NCBI GenBank assembly: GCA_900551355.1
Contig: URVR01000115.1
Location: forward strand, 1-5,521
Length of the DNA stretch: 5,521 nt
Direction of reading: 5' to 3'
Source of the DNA: an uncultured Eubacteriales bacterium
GTDB lineage: Bacteria; Bacillota; Clostridia; Oscillospirales; Oscillospiraceae
The position numbers and the translations under genes were made by a program. The notes beneath the pieces are model-generated. The model saw only the letters and a program-made list of their open reading frames with translations. It was not told the origin of the DNA and made no database searches. Each line of letters begins with the position of its first letter. Positions within the stretch are counted from its first letter, which is position 1. Positions 1 to 5,248 of the stretch are shown here, piece by piece.

Positions 1-52
1 TTACTGCCTTCGTGTAGGTGGACCCTACATCGCAGCCGCCGTAATATTTCAT
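1..52 (-). CDS. ATPase activator of a 2-hydroxyacyl-CoA dehydratase/benzoyl-CoA reductase-type enzyme (N-terminal fragment)
   Basis: Only the first 17 residues are inside the window; the gene continues past the left edge. They read MKYYGGCDVGSTYTKAV, which carries the DxGST-x-TK phosphate-1 loop typical of the ASKHA-fold activators HgdC/FldI and BcrA/BcrD. Family knowledge: these are homodimeric [4Fe-4S] ATPases. They take an electron from ferredoxin or flavodoxin and push it, with ATP hydrolysis, into the dehydratase or reductase subunits. The fragment ends before the cluster-binding cysteines. The ATG at 52-50 follows a GAGGGAGAG ribosome site and lies 21 bases after the stop of the 71-aa gene. 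It is last in an operon with the two catalytic subunits, whereas in the classical hgdCAB order the activator comes first. The short fragment alone would be weak evidence, but the context makes the call firm. Confidence 0.85.
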   Translation of the reverse strand, partial: MKYYGGCDVGSTYTKAV

Positions 53-73
53 GGTTTTCTCTCTCCCTCGCAA

Positions 74-289
74 TTATTTGTTGTACTCGTAATGGGGCTT
101 GTCCATATCGTACTTCTGCTTCAGCGGGTCGCGGCGCTCCATGCGGTCATAGTGGCGGCACAGGAACGGCTCCACACCGTAGAACAGGGCCTTGCCGTCC
201 AGATCGAAGAAAAACACGGCGAACAGCGCGGCGTACACGCCCATTCCGATGAGGATGATCTTTTTCAGTATTTTCAGCACCTTGCGCAT
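74..289 (-). CDS. Small single-pass membrane protein of unknown function in a dehydratase operon
   Basis: This 71-aa protein is not one I recognise. Residues 1-10 (MRKVLKILKK) are strongly basic. Residues 11-29 form one hydrophobic segment rich in I, L, A and F, most likely a transmembrane helix with the N-terminus inside. Residues 30-71 are polar and charged, with a single Cys (C44) and a Tyr/Lys-rich tail. By the positive-inside rule the C-terminal part should face out, but the tail also has many basic residues, so topology is uncertain. The ATG at 289-287 has a clear GGAGGAG site at 297-303 with 7 bases between. The gene lies 16 bases after the 548-aa subunit and 21 bases before the activator, so it is co-transcribed with them. 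A role as membrane anchor or assembly partner is only an inference. It has no cleavage-site-like stretch or lipobox. Confidence 0.8.
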   Translation of the reverse strand: MRKVLKILKKIILIGMGVYAALFAVFFFDLDGKALFYGVEPFLCRHYDRMERRDPLKQKYDMDKPHYEYNK

Positions 290-296
290 TTCTTGG

Positions 297-303
297 CTCC
301 TCC
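297..303 (-). promoter_or_regulatory. Ribosome binding site of the 71-aa membrane protein gene
   Basis: The minus strand reads GGAGGAG seven bases before the ATG at 289. It supports this small gene as genuinely translated rather than a chance open frame. Confidence 0.75.
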
Positions 304-305
304 TT

Positions 306-1952
306 TTACCAGCTCATGGAATCATCGAACTCCAGCAGGGACGGATCCAGCGGCTCCTCGTGCATGACGGTGGTCATGTAGTCGTTGATGATGCTGCGGA
401 TCTCCGCGCGGGAGACGTTGCGCTTGTCGGGCAGCGCGTGGGGCATCCAGATGGCGTGGATGTTCCGGGCGCGGAACTCGTCCTCGAACAGGCCGTGAAC
501 GCCCTGCATGCCCTTGCACAGCAGCTGGTCGTACATCATGACCATGTCGCAGTGGAACCGCTCCATGTTCTCCCACAGCTCGAAGATGTGGTGCATGCCG
601 CCCACGGCCATACGCCGCATGGGCGCCCACTCATGGTACCGCGCCATGTCCTCCAGCGTGTTCTCGTAATTGTCGGTGCGCAGGGTCATATCGAACATCA
701 GGGAGTCCATGTTCATGATGGTGTTCAGGCCCCAGCAGTTATACGCCCAGGTACACCAGTTGGAGTAGTACAGCGGCGCACAGGACCACGCAATGACCCG
801 GTGACGGGTCAGAGGGAAATTGTTGATGCGCTGCTCCACGCACTTCTCCATGATCTTGCGGACCTTCTTGTCCGTCTCGTGCCAGATGGGCAGGTCGCCG
901 TACTGCGCCTGATAGATGCGGTACAGCGCCTGGGACACGCCGTTGATGGGGTAGTAATTGGTGTTGGCCGCCACATCCCACTTCTCCCATTCGAAGCGCT
1001 GCAGCTCGTTCTGGCTCTCCAGCTTTTTGCACAGCTGCTGGTAGTCGAAGGGCACGCCAGTCTGCTCCTCGATGAATTTCCACGCCTCCTCGATCTCCTT
1101 CATGCAGTGCTTCTGCACCAGTGGATCATCGAACTGCATGGGCTGGGGCATGGCGAACAGCGGCTTGTCGATGAGCCAGTCCTGAATGATGGAGGTGGCC
1201 ACGGAGCCGTCGCAGGCCTCGTTGGAGGTGATGACCGCCTTGTAGTAGTCGGGCACATCGTCCAGCACGAACAGGCCGGCCTCCGCCTGGCACATGGGGC
1301 AGGGATCGCCGGGCAGCCCCAGGGACTGCACCGCGTCGATGTAGTTGAGCACCGTGTGGTTGTTGACGTGGCAGGTGACGAAATAGGGAATCATCTGGAG
1401 GGGGACGTTCTCCACTTCCTTGCTGAACGGGTAGAAGATGCCGCCCCACACCGTCTCGTCGTGGGCGATGGTCTTGTCGTGCCGCGCCTGCACCTTCTTG
1501 CTGCCCTTGTTGGTGTTCAGGTCGTTGCGGAACATCTGCATGAACTGGAAGATGGTGGCGTTGGTCATGGCCCGGTAGTGCTGGGGACAGGCCCGCAGCG
1601 CCTCGCCCCGGAGGCCCTCCATGCCGCGGTCGAACCAGTGCAGCACCGGCAGATAGGTCTGGCCCATCCAGCGGTAGCGCCAGCAGCCCTTGGCAAACGT
1701 CCAGATGCCGCCGTAGCGCATGACGTCGTACACCAGCATGGCGTAGTTATACATCCACACCTTGTGGAAATAGTAAAACGTGTCCTTCACGCCGCGCCAC
1801 TCGCGGTGCTTGTACAGGCCGGTCTTGTCGCAGTACAGGTCGCCCAGGCGGCGCTCGCCGTGGGGCTTGCCGTACCAGAAGTCCTTGGCCAGCTTCTTAT
1901 AATCCGTGGTCTTCAGCTTTTCCGCCACGCTCTTGAAGTCGATCTTCTTCAT
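306..1952 (-). CDS. 2-hydroxyacyl-CoA dehydratase / benzoyl-CoA reductase family subunit, long form (HgdA/BcrB-like)
   Basis: This 548-aa protein is the probable partner subunit of the 398-aa protein upstream. Family knowledge: paired subunits of the HGD-D family each hold a [4Fe-4S] cluster on conserved cysteines. They use a low-potential electron from the activator for radical dehydration of 2-hydroxyacyl-CoA, or for ring reduction of aryl-CoA. Visible cysteine sites are DPCPMCQAEAG (C218/C221), SNEACDGS (C247), AWSCAPLYYSNW (C391) and DQLLCKGMQG (C479); which three bind the cluster I cannot tell. The family core is usually about 380-480 aa, so this one is long. Residues 1-190 look like an extension, with a very aromatic, basic stretch at 52-107. 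Its ATG overlaps the upstream stop (ATGA, 1952-1949), which suggests translational coupling, and it also has its own AGGAGGG site at 1962-1968. The family call rests mostly on the paired subunit and activator, and the substrate is unknown. Confidence 0.8.
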   Translation of the reverse strand: MKKIDFKSVAEKLKTTDYKKLAKDFWYGKPHGERRLGDLYCDKTGLYKHREWRGVKDTFYYFHKVWMYNYAMLVYDVMRYGGIWTFAKGCWRYRWMGQTYLPVLHWFDRGMEGLRGEALRACPQHYRAMTNATIFQFMQMFRNDLNTNKGSKKVQARHDKTIAHDETVWGGIFYPFSKEVENVPLQMIPYFVTCHVNNHTVLNYIDAVQSLGLPGDPCPMCQAEAGLFVLDDVPDYYKAVITSNEACDGSVATSIIQDWLIDKPLFAMPQPMQFDDPLVQKHCMKEIEEAWKFIEEQTGVPFDYQQLCKKLESQNELQRFEWEKWDVAANTNYYPINGVSQALYRIYQAQYGDLPIWHETDKKVRKIMEKCVEQRINNFPLTRHRVIAWSCAPLYYSNWCTWAYNCWGLNTIMNMDSLMFDMTLRTDNYENTLEDMARYHEWAPMRRMAVGGMHHIFELWENMERFHCDMVMMYDQLLCKGMQGVHGLFEDEFRARNIHAIWMPHALPDKRNVSRAEIRSIINDYMTTVMHEEPLDPSLLEFDDSMSW

Positions 1953-3145
1953 CTCTTGACGCCCTCCTGGATCTTCTTGATCTCCACGCTCTCGATGAAC
2001 GCCTGGAACCGGGTACGCAGCTGGCCGCTGGCGGAGTTGATGTACTCCTTCTCAATGGAACAGACGGGGAACCCGAAATCGCGCTGGAGCACGATGGTAT
2101 CGATGACCCGCTCATAGCTCCAGTACTCGCAGAACTTGTTGGAGGCCACGATGATGCCGTCTGCCTTGTACTCCCTGGCCAGGTCGGCGATATACTGCTT
2201 GCGGCGGCGCATCTCGTTCTGCTCCATAAAGCGGGTGCACTGGCTGGTCAGCAGATAGTGTCGGGCAATGGCCCGCAGGGGCGTCTCCCCCTCCCGGATC
2301 TCGATGGGCTGGCGGGACTCCATGGCACCGTAGCAGTAGCGGTCAGCCACCACCAGCGCGCCGCAGCTCTCGATGAGCTTGGTGAAGTCCGGGTCGTCGT
2401 TCTCGCTGCCGGCCAGCAGCACCTTGCAGCGGTACTGGGGTCTGGCGTCCGGCTCGCGGGTCTTCAGCTCCTCCAGCGTGTCCCGCAGCTTGTCGATGAT
2501 GAGATATTTGGGACAGGACGTGGTCACCAGATTGATGACGTGGAACTCGTAGCCGGTGATGGTGGGCTGGTCCAGCTTGCGGTATTCGCCGATGGCCTGC
2601 ACGATGCGGCACAGCTCGTTGTGCTCCTCGATGGCCTTGCGCAGCGCCTCGTCGGAGGTATCCACGCCGTAGTTATCGCGGAGGAAGTCCAGCACATGGG
2701 CCTGCAGCTGCCCCTCGTAGTGGTCGATGCTGTTGACGGTCTTTTTGAACGGAACGTCCGTAAATTCACACTTGAACCGTTCGTTGTTGATGATGCCGGG
2801 CATCCGCTGCAGATGCTCCTGGAACCGGCAGGTCACGGTACATGTCTCGGTGGCCAGTTGGGCGTCCAGGAAGTTGAAGCCGCCCTCCAGCGCCCGCTCC
2901 AGCAGGCTGCGGCCATAGTGGCAGGTGCGGGCGGACATGTAGTACGTCGCCATATCCGGCGAGGTGCAGCGGGGTGCGCGGAGCCGCACAGAGAAGCAGC
3001 CCGGCAGATCCAGCAGCACCTCCGGCATGAAGTAGCAGGTGTAGCCCAGCGCCAGCCTTCCATCGTCACGGCCCTGCTTGACAAGGTCGTTGTTCGCCTC
3101 CTGAAGCAGGTTCTCAAAGTAGATCAGGTGTTTCAGGTCCCTCAT
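1949..3145 (-). CDS. 2-hydroxyacyl-CoA dehydratase / benzoyl-CoA reductase family subunit (HgdB/BcrC-like)
   Basis: At 398 aa this matches the usual size of the small iron-sulfur subunit (about 380 aa). Family landmarks are in the expected order: GYTCYFMPEVLL (C37), the TETCTVTCRFQE segment (C102/C106), the DRYCYGAM region (C271), NKFCEYWSYE (C339), and the C-terminal GQLRTRFQAFIE (residues 374-385), a strong signature of the family. C37, C102 or C106, and C339 are my candidates for the cluster ligands. The protein should be cytosolic and oxygen-sensitive, and should form a heterodimer with the 548-aa product. The ATG at 3145 is preceded by AGGAGGA at 3152-3158 and a strong promoter at 3194-3222, so this is the first gene of the operon. 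No CoA-transferase, ligase or dehydrogenase gene is in view, so substrates such as 2-hydroxyglutaryl-, lactyl-, phenyllactyl- or 2-hydroxyisocaproyl-CoA cannot be told apart. Confidence 0.9.
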   Translation of the reverse strand: MRDLKHLIYFENLLQEANNDLVKQGRDDGRLALGYTCYFMPEVLLDLPGCFSVRLRAPRCTSPDMATYYMSARTCHYGRSLLERALEGGFNFLDAQLATETCTVTCRFQEHLQRMPGIINNERFKCEFTDVPFKKTVNSIDHYEGQLQAHVLDFLRDNYGVDTSDEALRKAIEEHNELCRIVQAIGEYRKLDQPTITGYEFHVINLVTTSCPKYLIIDKLRDTLEELKTREPDARPQYRCKVLLAGSENDDPDFTKLIESCGALVVADRYCYGAMESRQPIEIREGETPLRAIARHYLLTSQCTRFMEQNEMRRRKQYIADLAREYKADGIIVASNKFCEYWSYERVIDTIVLQRDFGFPVCSIEKEYINSASGQLRTRFQAFIESVEIKKIQEGVKR

Positions 3146-3151
3146 TTCTCA

Positions 3152-3158
3152 TCCTCCT
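3152..3158 (-). promoter_or_regulatory. Ribosome binding site of the 398-aa subunit gene
   Basis: AGGAGGA on the minus strand lies six bases before the ATG at 3145-3143. It is a full anti-Shine-Dalgarno match and fixes the start of the first gene of the operon. Confidence 0.85.
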
Positions 3159-3192
3159 AAAAAATAACGGAAAATGCGTCACTCTCTTGAAA

Positions 3193-3206
3193 AATTATAC
3201 ATAATT
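3193..3206. repeat. Perfect inverted repeat over the -10 box (possible operator)
   Basis: AATTAT and ATAATT are perfect inverted arms separated by AC, placed on the -10 box and spacer of the dehydratase promoter. The location is typical of a repressor site. However, AT-rich -10 regions give such symmetry by chance fairly often, and the same repeat is not seen at the other two promoters. Confidence 0.35.
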
Positions 3207-3222
3207 GTGCTTTTTTTGTCAA
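3194..3222 (-). promoter_or_regulatory. Sigma-A promoter of the dehydratase operon
   Basis: The minus strand carries TTGACA (3222-3217), a 17-base spacer and TATAAT (3199-3194), a perfect match to the housekeeping consensus in both boxes. Transcription should start near 3187, giving a leader of about 42 bases before the ATG at 3145. A 14-base inverted repeat (AATTAT-AC-ATAATT, 3193-3206) lies across the -10 box and could bind a repressor. A promoter this strong would be expected either to be repressed under some condition or to serve a core pathway. Confidence 0.9.
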
Positions 3223-3299
3223 TCGAATTGTTCACTTTGCATAGATATTGGACACTTTCTCCCTATCTGTCCGTTAAATCTGCAAAAAACGGAAGTGAA

Positions 3300-3328
3300 T
3301 TGACTTCTCCCCTACCCCGTGGTAAGAT
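3300..3328 (+). promoter_or_regulatory. Sigma-A promoter of the His-rich/CooT-like operon
   Basis: TTGACT (3300-3305), a 17-base spacer and TAAGAT (3323-3328), with an extended -10 TG at 3320-3321. Transcription should begin near 3335, leaving a short leader of about 23 bases before the ATG at 3358. An inverted repeat TCCGTT/AACGGA (3270-3275 and 3288-3293) lies just upstream of the -35 box and could be a regulator site. The promoter is back to back with that of the dehydratase operon, with 77 bases between the two -35 boxes. Confidence 0.8.
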
Positions 3329-3344
3329 AGGGCCAGTTTTGAAC

Positions 3345-3350
3345 AGGAGG
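3345..3350 (+). promoter_or_regulatory. Ribosome binding site of the His-rich protein gene
   Basis: AGGAGG lies seven bases before the ATG at 3358. It makes translation of this small, low-complexity open frame credible. Confidence 0.8.
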
Positions 3351-3357
3351 TGCGCCT

Positions 3358-3621
3358 ATGTGTCAGCACGAACATGACCACGAGCACGGCCATTGCCATG
3401 ACCACGAACACCCTCACGCCCACGACGTCCACTCGCCGGAGGAGACGCTGGCGCTGCTGACGTACATGCTGGGCCACAACCGCCACCACGCGGAGGAGCT
3501 GCATGAGCTGGCCCATAGCGTGGATGGTGAGGCGCAGCAGCTGCTCCACGACGCGGTGGTGGACTTCACGCTGGGCAACGAGAAGCTGGAGGAGGCCCTC
3601 CGCATCCTGAAGGGGGAATGA
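3358..3621 (+). CDS. Histidine-rich small protein, putative nickel/metal chaperone or store
   Basis: This 87-aa protein has two parts. Residues 1-25 alternate His with acidic residues: eleven His (4, 6, 8, 10, 12, 14, 16, 18, 20, 22, 25) plus Cys2 and Cys13, a strong metal-binding tail. Residues 26-87 look like a small helical domain with the distinctive motif HNRHHAEELHELAH (40-53) and a Leu/Glu-rich C-terminal helix. No signal peptide or membrane segment is seen, so it should be cytosolic. Its stop overlaps the ATG that precedes the CooT-like gene, and both are read from the promoter at 3300. Family knowledge: His-rich tails occur on nickel proteins such as HypB, UreE, CooJ and SlyD. It is not recognisably any of these, so a nickel role is inferred from the tail and the neighbour. 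Zinc or cobalt binding is equally possible from sequence alone. Confidence 0.85.
   Translation: MCQHEHDHEHGHCHDHEHPHAHDVHSPEETLALLTYMLGHNRHHAEELHELAHSVDGEAQQLLHDAVVDFTLGNEKLEEALRILKGE
3612..3616 (+). promoter_or_regulatory. Ribosome binding site that decides the CooT-like start
   Basis: GGGGG lies one base from the ATG at 3618 but seven bases from the ATG at 3624. The second spacing is normal, so translation should begin at 3624, giving a protein that starts Met-Cys. Confidence 0.65.
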
Positions 3622-3623
3622 GC

Positions 3624-3803
3624 ATGTGTCTGTCCACCGTCTATAACACCGCGCAGCAGGTGCTGTGCAAAAATGTGGCCTCCGTCACGGAGCAGGACGG
3701 CCGTCTGGTCTTTACGGACATCATGGGCATCCCCACCGCCGTCACCGGCAGCATCCAGAAGATCGATCTGATGGACAACATCATCATCGTCCGACAGTCC
3801 TGA
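3624..3803 (+). CDS. CooT-family small nickel-binding protein
   Basis: The product is 59 aa, beginning MCLSTVY and ending with a small beta-rich domain (GRLVFTDIMGIPTAVTGSIQKIDLMDNIIIV). Length, the Met-Cys start, and the late pattern G-x-(I/V)-x-x-(I/V)-D-L-x(4)-I match the CooT family. Family knowledge: in Rhodospirillum rubrum, CooT is a dimeric protein that binds one nickel ion through Cys2 and helps CO dehydrogenase maturation. Many homologues lie in genomes without that operon, and their role is unsettled. An alternative ATG at 3618 would add Met-Ser and bury the Cys at position 4; spacing from the ribosome site and the family's Cys2 both favour 3624. The gene directly follows the His-rich protein gene, so the pair probably acts in nickel handling. 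No CO dehydrogenase, hydrogenase or urease gene is in the window. Confidence 0.85.
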   Translation: MCLSTVYNTAQQVLCKNVASVTEQDGRLVFTDIMGIPTAVTGSIQKIDLMDNIIIVRQS

Positions 3804-3819
3804 CGTGCCCCATACAAAT

Positions 3820-3859
3820 GCATAAAAAAGAGACGGCTCACGCCGTCTCTTTTTTATGC
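3820..3859. terminator. Bidirectional intrinsic terminator between convergent genes
   Basis: A perfect 18-base inverted repeat (3820-3837 and 3842-3859) with a TCAC loop. The core is GAGACGGC/GCCGTCTC, flanked by six A and six T, so each strand gives a GC hairpin followed by a U-tract. It ends the His-rich/CooT-like operon on the plus strand, 16 bases after its stop, and guaD on the minus strand, just after the TAA at 3866-3864. Confidence 0.93.
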
Positions 3860-3863
3860 GTCT

Positions 3864-5129
3864 TTACCGCCGCACGACCTCCCGCCCGTCGGACCAGACG
3901 GACACGATGTTGTGGCGGTGGGTCATGTAGATGGCCCGCTCGAAGCGCTCCCGTACCGACAGGGGGTGGCTGGCCTCCGGGAAGTCGCCGTCGTCGATGA
4001 CCACCGCGTGGAGCCTGTCGCCCACCGCAAAGCCGTCCCCGGCGCCGAAGTATTTGTGTCCCGCCGTGGTGCCCAGATAGTAGCCCTCCGGCACCGTCAG
4101 GAAATCCGGGTGCCAGCCGTCCGTGACACGCCGCGCCTTGGAGGTGCGGATGGTCATGGTGATGACCTTGTACATAGGCAGCTGGGCGCCGCCGGCGATG
4201 TCGCTGCCCAGCGTGACCCACAGGCCCTCGTTGACCATCTGCCGCACAGGACACAGGCCGGAGCAGATGTTCACGTTGGAATCCGCGCAGTGAGCCACCA
4301 CAACGCCGGCCTCCCGGATGGCTCTGCGCTCCCGCTCGTCGGAGTGGACACAGTGGGCCATCACCGTATGATCCTTCCACAGGCCGTACTTGTCGTATGT
4401 CTCCCAGTACTGCTTACAGTCGGGGTGCAGCTCATGCACCCACTCGATCTCGTGGGTGTTCTCCGACAGGTGGGACTGGACGTACAGTCCCCGCTCCTGC
4501 GCCAGCCGGCCCAGCGCCGTCATCAGTTCATCGGTGCAGCTGGGGGTGAACCGGGGCGTCAGGATGGGCTTCACATGCTGAAAATGGCAGCCGTCCAGCC
4601 AACGCACCGTCTCCCGGATGGACTCCTCCGTCGTCTCCTGCAAAACGCCGGGCAGGCCATTGCGATCCATGTTCACCTTGCCCACATAGCCGGTGACGCC
4701 GGCGCGCTCCAGCTCGTCCATCAGGATCCAGGTGGCCTCCGTATGCAGGGAGGAGAACATGCACACCCGGGTGGTGCCGCTGGTGATGAGATCGCTGGCC
4801 AGCCGGCGGTACACCCGGCGGGCATAGTCCGTGTCGGCGAACCGGGCTTCCGTGGGAAAGGTGTATGTATTCAGCCAGTCCAGCAGCTGCAGATCCATGC
4901 CCATGCCCAGCATGGGGTACTGGGGCGCGTGGAGGTGCATGTCCGCGAAGGACTGCATCAGCAGCCGGTCGCCGTAGTCACGCAGCTCCGCCTGGGCCAG
5001 CGCCTCCGGCAGCACCGGATAGATGCCCTGGATCACGCCGTCCTCCAGCACCATGTAGCCGTGCTCCAGAATGGACAGCTCCCCCATTTTCGGTGCGTGG
5101 ACGATATTGCCCCGTAATACCTGTGTCAT
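3864..5129 (-). CDS. guaD: Guanine deaminase (amidohydrolase)
   Basis: At 421 aa this is the usual length for the family. It hydrolyses guanine to xanthine and ammonia, a cytosolic purine salvage/catabolic step. Metal and active-site motifs appear in order: DMHLHAPQYP (H65, H67, Q70), the guanine-deaminase segment LLDWLNTYTFPTEARF (82-97), TPRF (R193, F194, guanine contacts by family knowledge), QSHLSEN (H220, E223), AHCVHS (H259) and LGSDIAGG (D310). All residues expected for one Zn and catalysis are present. One oddity: the Pro-Gly usually just before the HxH strand is Gln-Ser here (Q59-S60). The ATG at 5129 has GGGAGG at 5143-5138, eight bases away. A nearer ATG at 5136 is out of frame and too close to that site. 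The gene stands alone, with its own promoter, guanine riboswitch and terminator upstream. 8-oxoguanine or another aminopurine deaminase is a less likely alternative. Confidence 0.94.
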   Translation of the reverse strand: MTQVLRGNIVHAPKMGELSILEHGYMVLEDGVIQGIYPVLPEALAQAELRDYGDRLLMQSFADMHLHAPQYPMLGMGMDLQLLDWLNTYTFPTEARFADTDYARRVYRRLASDLITSGTTRVCMFSSLHTEATWILMDELERAGVTGYVGKVNMDRNGLPGVLQETTEESIRETVRWLDGCHFQHVKPILTPRFTPSCTDELMTALGRLAQERGLYVQSHLSENTHEIEWVHELHPDCKQYWETYDKYGLWKDHTVMAHCVHSDERERRAIREAGVVVAHCADSNVNICSGLCPVRQMVNEGLWVTLGSDIAGGAQLPMYKVITMTIRTSKARRVTDGWHPDFLTVPEGYYLGTTAGHKYFGAGDGFAVGDRLHAVVIDDGDFPEASHPLSVRERFERAIYMTHRHNIVSVWSDGREVVRR

Positions 5130-5147
5130 GCGTCATGCCTCCCGTGC

Positions 5148-5184
5148 AAAAAATAAAAGGCGTCCTGACCTCCGTCAGAACACC
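5148..5184 (-). terminator. Intrinsic terminator in the guaD leader (riboswitch expression platform)
   Basis: On the minus strand GGTGTTCTGAC (5184-5174) pairs with GTCAGGACGCC (5169-5159) in an 11-bp stem that includes three G-U wobbles. A GGAG loop closes it, and TTTTATTTTTT (5158-5148) follows. The stem base shares 5182-5184 with the 3' strand of the riboswitch P1 helix, so a full terminator and a full P1 cannot form together. It sits 5 bases upstream of the guaD ribosome site. Confidence 0.88.
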
Positions 5185-5248
5185 CATAGTGGCGCCGTCG
5201 GCGGCGCCGTAGAAACGTCCCGCGCCGTTGCCGCGGGACTATATGAGC
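5182..5248 (-). promoter_or_regulatory. Purine (guanine-class) riboswitch aptamer
   Basis: Reading the minus strand: P1 pairs 5248-5242 (GCTCATA) with 5188-5182 (TATGGGT). J1/2 begins TA. P2 is GTCCCGCG/CGCGGGAC (8 bp) with the seven-base loop GCAACGG ending in GG. J2/3 is GTTTCTAC (5216-5209), the invariant purine-aptamer junction. P3 is GGCGCC/GGCGCC around GCCGAC, which supplies the CC needed for the loop-loop contact. J3/1 is AC, followed by TATG. The base matching position 74 of the B. subtilis xpt aptamer is C (5189), which selects guanine/hypoxanthine rather than adenine. Its place directly before a guanine deaminase gene supports the call. Deviations: P2 is one pair longer than usual, L2 lacks the common AUAU, and L3 is short. 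Confidence 0.88.

Noticed and set aside
192..2117. A very long open frame on the plus strand (641 codons) opposite the dehydratase genes
   Set aside because: It crosses two well-supported minus-strand genes, has an unnatural His/Val/Leu/Gly-rich composition, and lacks a fitting ribosome site. It is a shadow of high-GC codon use.
2258..3160. A 300-codon plus-strand frame opposite the 398-aa subunit
   Set aside because: It runs through the ribosome site region and coding sequence of a strongly supported gene; its composition is shadow-like.
3358..3432. A short tandem repeat or cloning-type His tag at the start of the His-rich gene
   Set aside because: Codons vary (CAC/CAT, GAC/GAG/GAA) and the pattern is alternating rather than a run. 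It has a native promoter and ribosome site, so it is a natural metal-binding tail.
3912..5117. A 401-codon open frame opposite guaD
   Set aside because: It is an antisense shadow of a gene with complete guanine deaminase motifs, and has no domain signals of its own.
5134..5136. Alternative ATG for guaD upstream of 5129
   Set aside because: It is out of frame with the enzyme and only one base from the ribosome site.
5191..5239. The two GC hairpins upstream of guaD as plain terminators or a mobile-element end
   Set aside because: They match P2 and P3 around the invariant GTTTCTAC junction of a purine riboswitch and have no U-tracts of their own.
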